NCBI RefSeq assembly: GCF_003173735.1
Contig: NZ_CP029551.1
Span: 1,975,501 to 2,039,500, forward strand
Length of the DNA stretch: 64,000 nucleotides
Source: Methylobacterium radiodurans
GTDB taxonomy: Bacteria; Pseudomonadota; Alphaproteobacteria; Rhizobiales; Beijerinckiaceae
Reading direction: 5' to 3'
Made by a program: the position numbers and the translations under genes. The notes beneath the pieces are model-generated. The model saw only the letters and a program-made list of their open reading frames with translations, did not search any database and was not told the origin of the DNA. Position 1 is the stretch's first letter. Each line of letters begins with the position of its first letter. Below are positions 1 to 7,766 of this stretch, piece after piece.

Positions 1-1
1 C

Positions 2-955
2 GAGCCGACCGGCCGTGCGGAACGGCACGCGGTCCGGCTCGGCCTGCGCACGGTGCGGGGCCTCCGCAACGACGACGGCGCGCGCCTCGTGCTGGTGCGT
101 GCCCTCGAGCCCTACGCATCGGTCGAGGACGCGTGGCGCAGGGCCGGCGTGCCGGTCGCGGCCTTGCGCCGCCTAGCGGCGGCCGACGCATTCGGGCCGG
201 CCTTCGGGCTGGCGCGGCGCGAGGCGCTCTGGGCGATCCGGGCGTTGCGCGAGGCACCGCTGCCGCTGTTCGCGGCCGCCGACGCACGCACAAGCGCGAC
301 GCAAGGGGAGTTGGCTGAGGAGCCGGTGCGGCTCCGGCCCATGACGCCGGGCCGCGAGGTCGCCGAGGACTACCGCGCCACCAGCCTGTCCCTACGCGGT
401 CACCCCCTGGCATTTCTACGCGCCGACCTCGCCGCGGAGCGCTACGCCCGCTGCTCGGACCTCGAACGGACGCGGGACGGTGGGCGCGTCGCGGTCGCCG
501 GCTTGGTGCTGATTCGCCAGAAGCCGGGCTCGGCCAAGGGCGTCATGTTCATCACGCTGGAGGACGAGACCGGCATCGCCAACCTGATCATCTGGCCCGG
601 CCTGTTCGAGCGGCAGCGGGCGCTGGTATTGCGCGCTGGGCTGCTCGGCTGCCGCGGTCGCGTACAGCGGCAGGGTAAGGTCCTGCACCTAATCGCCGAG
701 CACCTCGTCGACCTGTCGTCGTGGCTGGGTCGAGTCGGAGGAGACGAGGGATTTCCGCTGGCGACGGGCCGCGGCGACGAGGCCCGGCACCGTGGCTCCC
801 CTGATCAGCGCATTACCCCGTCCCGTTCGGCAGTACCGCCGGATCTGTCGCTTGCGCGTTCGCGGGACATTCTCATTCCGGACCTGCATCTCGATGGGCT
901 GCGGGCGGCTACAGATGCACCGCCGATTCAGGTGCGTTCTCGAAAATTCCGATGA
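2..955 (+). CDS. dnaE2: Error-prone DNA polymerase III alpha subunit DnaE2/ImuC, C-terminal part
   Basis: The reading frame is open from base 2, so only the last 317 residues lie in the window. They start inside the polymerase region (VRLGLRTVRGL) and run through the helix-hairpin-helix part into an OB-fold with RVAVAGLVLIRQKPGSAKG and FITLEDETGIANLIIWP, the classical C-terminus of ImuC/DnaE2. In the family this enzyme does SOS-induced translesion synthesis together with ImuA and ImuB, usually encoded just upstream in an imuA-imuB-imuC operon; that side is outside the window. The tail after about residue 245 is not typical and the last 30 residues look divergent. A replicative DnaE is unlikely given the OB-fold sequence. 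Confidence 0.88.
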   Translation, partial: EPTGRAERHAVRLGLRTVRGLRNDDGARLVLVRALEPYASVEDAWRRAGVPVAALRRLAAADAFGPAFGLARREALWAIRALREAPLPLFAAADARTSATQGELAEEPVRLRPMTPGREVAEDYRATSLSLRGHPLAFLRADLAAERYARCSDLERTRDGGRVAVAGLVLIRQKPGSAKGVMFITLEDETGIANLIIWPGLFERQRALVLRAGLLGCRGRVQRQGKVLHLIAEHLVDLSSWLGRVGGDEGFPLATGRGDEARHRGSPDQRITPSRSAVPPDLSLARSRDILIPDLHLDGLRAATDAPPIQVRSRKFR

Positions 956-1302
956 TCATATGTCTCTACCCATGTTGTCCGAAAGACCCAATCAATCTGT
1001 TTTATTGATGCTGGTTTGATGCTTGAACGGCAAATTCGAAGCTGTCTATCAGAACTGAAAATTACTGCGTGTGGTTTGCATGAGGGTGTAAACATGCGCG
1101 AGATACACTACGTCCTGGAGGCCTCAAACGGTCCACCACAACGCGCTGAATGTACCGCACTGCAAAATAGAAATATCGGACTCAGACAATATTTCCGCCC
1201 GTACATCCCAATTTGAATTTGACATTCTGGCGCAGGATTTGACGGTCAGTGTTGTCGCGAATCAAAATCGGCGAAGATACAGGCAGCGGAGGGTCCGTTC
1301 GC
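956..1302. other. Gene-free stretch, AT-richer than its neighbours
   Basis: No convincing gene is seen. The base composition is visibly lower in GC than the flanks. A TTGACA hexamer at 1219-1224 could be a -35 box for the downstream hydrolase, but no good -10 is seen at the right spacing. No inverted repeat was found. Confidence 0.4.
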
Positions 1303-2391
1303 ATGAGCGCCCATGACAAGGCCGCCACTCCCGTAACAAATCGCGGGACCAAGCCAACTTCGGCGGGTTTCACGACAACCATCCGGTTCGGGACAAACCG
1401 AAATCGCGTTGGTCCACCCGACCAATTCGGATCGAGGTTCGAGTGGGGGCCAAACGACCCTCGCTATCATGCGGGAACGATCTCCCTCTCCAAGCCACTT
1501 CAAGAAGGGGCCCTGGTGCATGAGAATGCCACAGTGGCGGCCTCTCACGGGCAGATCAATCTAGCGCAGGAGCCAAAGAACGTCATTCGCGACTTTCTGG
1601 ATAATGCGTCCGGTCGTGAGATGGATGAGCCTGTAAGGCGGAAGCACTCCCTAGTATTCATCCACGGCTATGCCTTCAAGTTCGTGGAGATCGCTGCCGT
1701 CGAGGCCGCCATCGTCAACGGCTATGGCTGCCCGAACAACCTGTTCTTCTCCTGGCCTTCGTACGGAGACCACTTCAAGTATCCGGAGGATCGCGACCAC
1801 GCCTATGGATCCGGCACGGCCGCCGGGCAATTCTTACGGGATCTGCTGGATGAGGTTGCCGCCCTGGCGAATCCTCCCAGACTTAGCCTCGTCTGCCACT
1901 CTATGGGCAATAGAGTGATGAGCTCGATCGCTCAAGCTCTGAAAGACCCGAAGTACCTTAAGCCATACTTCGAGCACATCTTGCTGTTCGCCGCCGACGA
2001 GGATTATGAGGCCTTTCAAAAACCGAGCAAGCTACAGCCCGTATTGAAGATGTATAAGAGCAGCTTGAATATATACACCAACGGAAATGATGGAGCATTG
2101 GCAGCGGGGCAACTCGCGAATGACGGCACCCCAGAACTGGGACAACACGGGCCCTACTCGTTCCCGATTCAAGATGAGAACGGGGTGACTTTGACGAACG
2201 CGTTCTGGCTAAACTGCACCGAGGTGGCAGACTCGATAATCTTAACCTTGGGGCATCAGTACTTTCGTCTCTCGAAAGAAGTCATGGCCGATGCGCGGCA
2301 TGTTCTAGAGGGAATGCCGCCGGAGACGATCCCAGGCCGAAATCGCGACGCTGGCTACGGCGGGCTGAGGTACACCATAAGGCCCGCCTGA
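1303..2391 (+). CDS. Alpha/beta hydrolase of the DUF900 type
   Basis: A 362-aa protein with a C-terminal alpha/beta-hydrolase core. VFIHGY (about residue 120) is the oxyanion-hole strand, LFFSWPSYG follows, and LVCHSMGNR (about residue 200) is the nucleophile elbow with Ser as nucleophile. The GYAFKF...NNLFFSWPSYG spacing is typical of DUF900 esterase/lipase-like proteins. The substrate is unknown. The first 90 residues have no recognised domain and no signal peptide. The ATG at 1303 is chosen because GGAGG at 1288-1292 lies 10 bases upstream; the frame is open back to a GTG at 1249. The gene stands alone between a gene-free stretch and a pseudogene and is less GC-rich than its neighbours, which suggests acquisition. 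Confidence 0.75.
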   Translation: MSAHDKAATPVTNRGTKPTSAGFTTTIRFGTNRNRVGPPDQFGSRFEWGPNDPRYHAGTISLSKPLQEGALVHENATVAASHGQINLAQEPKNVIRDFLDNASGREMDEPVRRKHSLVFIHGYAFKFVEIAAVEAAIVNGYGCPNNLFFSWPSYGDHFKYPEDRDHAYGSGTAAGQFLRDLLDEVAALANPPRLSLVCHSMGNRVMSSIAQALKDPKYLKPYFEHILLFAADEDYEAFQKPSKLQPVLKMYKSSLNIYTNGNDGALAAGQLANDGTPELGQHGPYSFPIQDENGVTLTNAFWLNCTEVADSIILTLGHQYFRLSKEVMADARHVLEGMPPETIPGRNRDAGYGGLRYTIRPA

Positions 2392-2611
2392 GGTGAAACT
2401 CCGGGCGGCACATATCGGTACGGGTCGGCCGCAAAGGCTTGACGCTGATCTCGCAAGAAGTGCACGGCGTGGCTGGTCGCGATATGGACGGACGCGGCTC
2501 TACACGGCGAGCCTCAAACGCCACGCGAGAGGCCAGCCTTACTTCGATTCACCGCTTGCGTCATCCTGCGCAGCGGGTTCGCTCTTTGGCCGGCACCCGT
2601 AGCAGCATCGG

Positions 2612-3215
2612 GTGGTGCAGAAGGCGGCTCCTGGCCTCGCCTCGGGCCTGCATGCGGCCGAACGGATGATCGTCGAGCGCCTGCGCGCCCGCGTCACCGG
2701 TTGCCCGCCCTGGCCGGCGATCTACCTCGACCGGGCGCTGCCCTGGGTCGAGGGCAGGAGCGGCCGAGCGCTCTCGCCCTCGCAGGCCGAGGCCGTGCGC
2801 CTCGTGCTTGGGGCCAAGCTCAGCGTCGTCACCGGCGGGCCGGGCGTCGGCAAGACCTCGACGCTGGACACGATGCTGCGCATCCTGGTGGCCATGGGCG
2901 TGCGCGTACTGCTCGCCGCCCCCGCCGGCCGGGCGGCCAAGCGCATGACCGAGCAGACCGGGCTGGAGGCGAAGAGTCCACCGCCTGCTCGAGATCGACC
3001 CGAAGCACGGCGGCTTCTCGCGGAACGAGGAGAACCCGCTCAACTGCGACCTGCTCGTGCACGACGAGGCGTCGATGCCCGACGTGCCGCTGATGAACGC
3101 CCTGCCGAAGGCCGTGCCCGAGCACGCTGCGCCGCTGGTGGTGAGCGACGTGGATCAACTGCCCTCGGTCGGCCCGGGACAGGCGCTGGATGACTTCATT
3201 GCGTTGGGCGTGGTG
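2612..3215 (+). pseudogene. RecD2-like ATP-dependent DNA helicase, fragment with frameshift
   Basis: Only the middle of the helicase is present. In the first frame, LSPSQAEAVRLVLGAKLSVV is followed by TGGPGVGKTSTLDTMLRIL (Walker A) and AAPAGRAAKRMTEQTG. The match then jumps at about 2965-2973 to another frame that reads RVHRLLEIDPKHGG, NEENPLNCDLLVHDEASMPD (Walker B, DEAS) and DVDQLPSVGPGQALDDFIALGVV. After about 3215 similarity stops, so motifs IV-VI are missing, as is the N-terminal half. A one-base frameshift plus loss of both ends means it cannot encode a working helicase. In the family, RecD2 proteins unwind 5'-tailed DNA without RecBC. Confidence 0.8.
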
Positions 3216-3602
3216 GCCACCTCCGATCGAGTACGATCCTATGTCCGGCTTCGCGATCGCCGCATCCACTGCGTCGTTGATCTCGACGGCTTTGCGCAGC
3301 TCACCGGTGGTCTTCTGATCGGCTTTGGCGCAGCCTAGCGATTAGCCACCGACCACGCAGATCGAATTGATGGTCGAGGACCGCTCAGGGTGGGAAGCGG
3401 GCTTTGGACCTCTGCCTTGAAGCGGACGTTCCGTCTCCGACCCACGCCGGTCGTTCAAATCGCTGCTGGCGCTTCTCGGAAGCTGCCATTCCTCAGCCAT
3501 CTGGCAACTTCGTCCCGGGCTGAGATGCAGTCGTTTGCCCGATGCCCTGAGCGGCTGAGTGTGACCCTTTGAGGCCGGAACTGACTGCTCCAACTTGAGT
3601 TA
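3216..3602. other. Gene-free stretch
   Basis: The decayed 3' side of the RecD2 fragment runs out here. No coding region, RNA or repeat is recognised until the palindrome at 3603. Confidence 0.4.
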
Positions 3603-3638
3603 ACTGCGCTAATGACAGCATGCTGTCGTTAGCGCAGT
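3603..3638. promoter_or_regulatory. 36-bp near-perfect palindrome, likely MarR operator
   Basis: Two 18-base arms (3603-3620 and 3621-3638) are inverted copies of each other with one mismatch (T at 3613 against C at 3628 in pairing terms) and no spacer. The palindrome begins ACTGCGCTAATGACAGCA. It ends 32 bases before the GTG of the MarR-family gene. MarR dimers bind such palindromes, so autoregulation of the MarR-monooxygenase operon is the natural reading. No T-run follows, so it is not a typical terminator. Confidence 0.75.
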
Positions 3639-3670
3639 GAGTTGGCGAATCGGAGCTCATCATCGGTACC

Positions 3671-4186
3671 GTGGCGAGAAAAGGCTTGAAGGACACCGAC
3701 CGCCTGCGCCGGGCATGGTCGGGTCTCGTCGTCGACGTGTTCCGCCTCAACGGCGACCTGATCGAAGGGGGGGACGCCCTTGTGCAGGACCTCGGCCTGA
3801 CCAGCGCCCGCTGGCAGGTCTTGGGTGCCGTCGCCCTTTCCCCGGTTCCGCTGCCGGTCGCCCACATCGCCCGCAACATGGGCCTCGCTCGCCAGTCGGT
3901 GCAGCGCATCGTCGATGACATGCGCGACGACGGGTTGGTCCGAACCGAACCTAATCCCCACCATCGCCGCGCACCGCTCGTTGCCATGACCCCGCGGGGC
4001 GAGGCCGCCTACGACCAGGCGATGGCGCGCAAGGACCTTTGGGCCGACGTGCTGACCGAGGGGCTGTCGTCCGAAGACATCGAGGCTGCCTGCACGGTGC
4101 TGCGCACGCTTCAGCAGCGGATCGGCGCCTCCCACGGCCACATCGCATCCATCGCCGCCGCCACCCGGAAGGAGAGACAGGAATGA
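3671..4186 (+). CDS. MarR-family transcriptional regulator
   Basis: A 171-aa protein with a winged helix-turn-helix. LGLTSARWQVLGAVALSP leads into VAHIARNMGLARQSVQRIVDDM (recognition helix region, residues about 75-95) and then a wing, HHRRAPLVAMTPRGEAAY, all typical of MarR. MarR proteins usually repress adjacent genes and release DNA on binding phenolic or other aromatic ligands. The start is a GTG at 3671. Its stop overlaps the ATG of the flavin monooxygenase gene (ATGA at 4183-4186), so the two are translationally coupled. The 36-bp palindrome just upstream is its probable operator. The ligand is likely the substrate or product of the monooxygenase; that is inference. Confidence 0.9.
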   Translation: MARKGLKDTDRLRRAWSGLVVDVFRLNGDLIEGGDALVQDLGLTSARWQVLGAVALSPVPLPVAHIARNMGLARQSVQRIVDDMRDDGLVRTEPNPHHRRAPLVAMTPRGEAAYDQAMARKDLWADVLTEGLSSEDIEAACTVLRTLQQRIGASHGHIASIAAATRKERQE

Positions 4187-5880
4187 ACCGCGCCGACGCC
4201 TCGCAGGAGTACGATGCCGACGTGATCGTCGTCGGCGCCGGGCCCATCGGCCTCACGACCGGCAATGCCCTGCGCCACCACGGCGTCTCGTGCCTGCTCC
4301 TGGAGGAGCGCACCGGCCCTAAGGCGTACTCGCGGGCCAACAACCTCTGGGCACGCCCGCAGGAGCTGCTCGCCGGTATCGGGCTTCGCGACGCCCTGGC
4401 CGAGAACAGCTACGCCATCGACACCATCAACTTCTTCGTCAACGGCCGGCCGACGACAGCCATCCCCATCTCCGACGTCGTCAGTCCCTACCCGAAGGTG
4501 CTCTACAGCGGGCAGGACGTGATCGAGCGGACCCTGACCGCGGAGTTCGAGCGGCGGGGCGGCCGGCTCGACCGAGGCTGCACCGTGACCGACGTCGTCC
4601 AGGACGAGAGCGGCGTCACGGTGGTGCTTCAGCGAGGCAAGGACGGGCCGCAGGAGCAACGCCGCTGCCGCTACCTCGTGGCCGCCGATGGCGCCAAGAG
4701 CACCATCCGGCCGATGCTCGACCTGGATTTCGAGCCAGTGCGGCTGCCGAACTGCATGAACCGGCAGGTCGACGCCAGGCTGTCCTGGCGCCGCTCGCAG
4801 GAGCCCGACCAGCTCTGGTTCTTCTACTACGAGCGGGGTTTCGCGGGCATCCTGCCGGTCTGGGGCGGCTATCACCGGCTGTTCTTCCTGGCCGACGACA
4901 CCGGCGTGCCGGACCGTGACCCGACGCTCGACGAGATGCAGGCGGTGGCGCGCGAGGTCACGGGCGACGAGACCCTCACCCTGTCGGACCCGCAATGGCT
5001 CACCCATAGCCGCTTCCAGTACGGGGTCTCGCCCCGCTACGCCCGCGGCCGCGTCTTCCTGGCGGGCGATGCCGGGCACCTGTCCCTGCCCATCGGCGGC
5101 CATGGCATGAACGCGGGCCTGCACGACGCGGTGGAGATCGCGTGGCGGCTCGCCATGACACTGCGCGGCGAGGCGGCGCCGGTGATCCTCGATTCCTACG
5201 ACGGCGAGCGGGGTGGCGAGCACGCCCGGCTGAGCGCCCAGCAGGCGCGCGGGTTCCGGTGGACCGTCTACCGCGGTCCGGTCACTGACACGGTGTTGGG
5301 GCTGGCCGCGAAGGCTCTGCCGAACCTGGGTTCGCTGCTGCAGGGTACGGACGACATGCAGCAGATAGGGGTCGAGTACCCGAAGAGCCTCCTGAACGAG
5401 GACCGCCTGTCGGGCCTGGCGAGCTTGCTCCGGCCGGGGCCGAAGCCCGGCGAGCGTGCGCCAGACGCAGAGGTGACGCACGGCGGAGAGACCACGAGCC
5501 TGTTCCGGTTCCTCTACAACCCGGACAGCCACACGACCGGTTGGGCTCTCTTGTGCTTCGATGGTCGGTCCTCGGATGCGAGTGCCTCGCTGCTCGACGC
5601 CGTCGAGGCCGTGACGCCCTGGACCTGGGTGCGGCCGCGCCTCGTCTTGGCCGGCGCCATGGTCGATGGTGCGGGCGTCCCCGTCCTCTCGGACATGGAC
5701 GGCAAGGCGCAAGGGGCCTACGGGCTGGAAGGTCGGCCGGCCTTGGTGCTCGTTCGCCCGGACGGGCACATCGCCTTCCGCGGCGACGCCGACCGGGCCG
5801 ACCGGTTGGTCGCTTACTGCCGGAAGACTTTCGGTGCGGAGCCCGTACGGTCGACGAGCGCGCTCGTCGCCGCTCAATAG
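4183..5880 (+). CDS. FAD-dependent aromatic-ring monooxygenase (PheA/TfdB type)
   Basis: A 565-aa flavoprotein hydroxylase. VIVVGAGPIGLTTGNALRHH (residues about 15-35) is the Rossmann GxGxxG for FAD. YLVAADGAKSTIRPMLDL is the DG motif that contacts FAD and NAD(P)H. GRVFLAGDAGHLSLPIGGHG with MNAGLHDAVEIAWRLA is the GD motif for the ribityl chain. The C-terminal 160 residues resemble the thioredoxin-like domain of phenol hydroxylases. Such enzymes hydroxylate aromatic substrates with NAD(P)H and O2; the substrate cannot be told from sequence. The ATG at 4183 overlaps the MarR stop; the frame is open further upstream to 4039, but that part is the MarR gene out of frame. Likely induced when MarR is released. 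Confidence 0.88.
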   Translation: MNRADASQEYDADVIVVGAGPIGLTTGNALRHHGVSCLLLEERTGPKAYSRANNLWARPQELLAGIGLRDALAENSYAIDTINFFVNGRPTTAIPISDVVSPYPKVLYSGQDVIERTLTAEFERRGGRLDRGCTVTDVVQDESGVTVVLQRGKDGPQEQRRCRYLVAADGAKSTIRPMLDLDFEPVRLPNCMNRQVDARLSWRRSQEPDQLWFFYYERGFAGILPVWGGYHRLFFLADDTGVPDRDPTLDEMQAVAREVTGDETLTLSDPQWLTHSRFQYGVSPRYARGRVFLAGDAGHLSLPIGGHGMNAGLHDAVEIAWRLAMTLRGEAAPVILDSYDGERGGEHARLSAQQARGFRWTVYRGPVTDTVLGLAAKALPNLGSLLQGTDDMQQIGVEYPKSLLNEDRLSGLASLLRPGPKPGERAPDAEVTHGGETTSLFRFLYNPDSHTTGWALLCFDGRSSDASASLLDAVEAVTPWTWVRPRLVLAGAMVDGAGVPVLSDMDGKAQGAYGLEGRPALVLVRPDGHIAFRGDADRADRLVAYCRKTFGAEPVRSTSALVAAQ

Positions 5881-6028
5881 CGCGGAGGCTACGCGCAAGA
5901 GAGGTGCCGGCCCGACACTTGGGGGCTGCCTTCGATACCGTCGCGCTCAGCCATCCAAGTCGCGCGCGTTTTTGCGTGCTAGGCGGAGGCGCCCTGTGGC
6001 AAGGCAGGCTGAGATTGAGCTTTCCTCC

Positions 6029-6589
6029 ATGCACGCACATCTCGTTTTCGGCCTCGCTCTGGTCCTATTCGCTACCCCTGCATCCGCCACCGAGGCGGCT
6101 TGGGCGGCAGCACGGGCTGGCGGGACGGTGATGTTGCTGCGGCACGCCAACGCTCCAGGCTTCGGCGATCCGGCAGGCTTCAGGCTCGGTGCCTGCGAGA
6201 CGCAGCGCAATCTCAGCGAGGCGGGCCGCGCACAGGCCGCTGCGCTCGGCATACGGTTGAGACGTGAGTTCGTAGTCGTGAACGCGGTTCGGTCCAGCCG
6301 CTGGTGCCGCGCACGCGATACCGCCGCCCTCGCGTTTCCCGACGTCACGGTCGAGGCTGATCCGGCTCTCGACAGCTTCTTTGCCGATCGCAAAACCGAG
6401 TCGGACCAGAGCGCAGCCCTCCGCGACCGCATTCGGGATTGGTTGGGCCGACCGGGTACCCTCGTGCTCGTGACACATCAGGTGAACATCACTGCGCTCA
6501 CCGGGCTCGTCCCGGCAGAGGGCGAGATCGCCGTCCTTCGACCTAAGGCAGACTCTGGGTTTGAGGTGTTAGGGCGCATCAGACCTTAA
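6029..6589 (+). CDS. Secreted histidine phosphatase family protein
   Basis: A 186-aa protein starting with a signal peptide (MHAHLVFGLALVLFATPASA, probable cleavage before TEAAW). The mature part has MLLRHANAPGFGDP, a variant of the LxRHG motif with Ala in place of the Gly, then RNLSEAGRAQAAALGIRLR, SSRWCRARDTAALAF and VLVTHQVNITALTG, which carries the second catalytic His. This is the periplasmic branch of the histidine (phosphoglycerate-mutase-like) phosphatases. The in-frame sequence upstream of 6029 is out-of-frame monooxygenase and was not used as start. The substrate is unknown. It lies on the same strand 148 bases after the monooxygenase. Confidence 0.85.
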   Translation: MHAHLVFGLALVLFATPASATEAAWAAARAGGTVMLLRHANAPGFGDPAGFRLGACETQRNLSEAGRAQAAALGIRLRREFVVVNAVRSSRWCRARDTAALAFPDVTVEADPALDSFFADRKTESDQSAALRDRIRDWLGRPGTLVLVTHQVNITALTGLVPAEGEIAVLRPKADSGFEVLGRIRP

Positions 6590-6656
6590 GCGGGATAGGG
6601 CATCTCCAGCCCTATCAACATCCATTCCGGTAAATGCGTCCGTTCTATCAGTCTGC

Positions 6657-7445
6657 CTAAAAGCGGACGCTCCGAAGGTCCGGATCGGGGAAGACCCTGG
6701 CATCCTCCCTGGCGATTCCTCTCAGTACCTCAATGGCCCTGGGGGTGAGTGCTACCGTTCTAGCGTGACCAATCTTGGTGACTGGGAGGTGTGCCGTTCG
6801 CCGCTCAAGGCTGACATGGGCCCACTTAAGGCTGAGCAATTCGCCCCGCCTCATGCCTGTCTCGATGGCAAGCTCGATGATCGGCCGCAGGTACCACGCA
6901 TGGGCTGACCTGATGGCGGCACTCAGCTTTTGACCGTCGTCCTGCTCAAGGCGTCTGTCTCGGGCTTTGGATGGCTTAGGCAGGCCGATGCTCAGAACCG
7001 GGTTGCTGGACAGCGGGGCATCCCACTCTCGCATAGCCACGGTCAGGCAGTGCCGCAGGATGGTCAGCTCACGCCTCACCGAATCGCCGCTTACGACAGC
7101 CAGCCGGTCATCACGGTAGCGAGCAACAAGCCCAGGGGAGAGCTTGACCAGGGAAGCCTCCGATATGGCGTGGGATAGGAGGGTCCTGATGCGTGATTGC
7201 TCCGCCCTGGCCCCTCGCTTGGCCGGTGTGACACTCGCCTCGTATCGCTTGAGGAGATCCCCTACGGTCAGACCCGCTGCCTGCCTTGGGCATGCCGGGA
7301 GTTCAGCCCTCTCAATGGCTCGCTCCTTCTCCCTCGCCCAGGAGAGTGCGTCAGCCTTGGTGCTGAAGGATTTTGAGATTGGTGGGTAGCCGTCTCGCCT
7401 GACCTGAACCTGCCAGGACGAGCCTCGCCTGCGTATGGTCGCCAT
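6657..7445 (-). pseudogene. Tyrosine recombinase, C-terminally truncated
   Basis: A 262-aa integrase-like frame. It has an arm-binding N-terminus (IRRRGSSWQVQVRRDGYPP), a SAM-like core-binding domain (LTVGDLLKRYEASVTP to NPVLSIGLPKPSKARDRRL) and the start of the catalytic domain, with the first catalytic Arg in AIETGMRRGELLSLKW. It stops at RSVRF, before the HxxR box and the nucleophilic Tyr, so it should be inactive. It reads away from the tRNA-derived repeat at 7553-7598, whose far side holds the intact island integrase, so the two integrases lie back to back around the same att site. This suggests an earlier element that used the same tRNA gene. Two GTGACAG repeats follow its start. Confidence 0.8.
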
Positions 7446-7466
7446 CCGTGCCTTGCCTCGGTGCTT

Positions 7467-7484
7467 GTGACAGCAGCGTGACAG
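7467..7484. repeat. Two GTGACAG direct repeats 11 bp apart
   Basis: GTGACAG occurs at 7467-7473 and 7478-7484 in the same orientation, one helical turn apart, just upstream of the truncated integrase and 69 bases before the att repeat. The layout is like arm-type integrase sites; that function is inferred. Confidence 0.45.
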
Positions 7485-7552
7485 GCTGATCTACTAGGGA
7501 CCTTCGTCTGGCAGCTAAGCCTAAAACCTTGAGGTCTTTCAGAGACTTAGAG

Positions 7553-7598
7553 TGGCGCACCCGACACGATTCGAACGTGTGACCTTTGCCTTCGGAGG
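7553..7598. repeat. attL: 46-bp copy of the tRNA-Arg 3' end
   Basis: Identical to 19974-20019. It covers the encoded CCA, acceptor 3' strand, T-arm, variable region and part of the anticodon stem of the tRNA read on the minus strand. Similarity ends abruptly after TTCGGAGG, so this is a duplicated att core and not a functional tRNA. Confidence 0.92.
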
Positions 7599-7611
7599 AT
7601 TGTGGAACGGG

Positions 7612-7647
7612 GTTTTCGCGTGATTGCGCGAGTTTTCCCGTGATTGC
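7612..7647. repeat. Two 16-bp direct repeats inside attL
   Basis: GTTTTCGCGTGATTGC (7612-7627) and GTTTTCCCGTGATTGC (7632-7647) differ at one base and repeat with a 20-base period, 14 bases inside the att core. They are candidate binding sites for the integrase or its directionality factor. Confidence 0.5.
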
Positions 7648-7719
7648 TAAGCCTCTGACCTAACTTGTGAAATCTGCCGGATCGGCTTTTCCCTCGTTTG
7701 CGGCCGGCGGCGGCGATTT

Positions 7720-7748
7720 GCTTCCGCGTGCTTCCGCAGTGCTTCCGC
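7720..7748. repeat. Three GCTTCCGC direct repeats, probable integrase arm sites
   Basis: GCTTCCGC lies at 7720-7727, 7730-7737 and 7741-7748, spaced 10 and 11 bases so all face one side of the helix, just before the integrase start. The same octamer occurs twice at 19907-19925 inside the other island end. Confidence 0.6.
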
Positions 7749-7766
7749 AGCGCGAGGGGATGGGGG

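Noticed and set aside
4111..5898. 595-aa minus-strand open frame opposite the monooxygenase
   Set aside because: The plus strand has intact FAD-binding motifs and coupling to MarR; the minus frame has none.
7553..7598. A second tRNA-Arg gene
   Set aside because: Only the 3' 46 bases are present; the D-arm and the 5' acceptor strand are missing.
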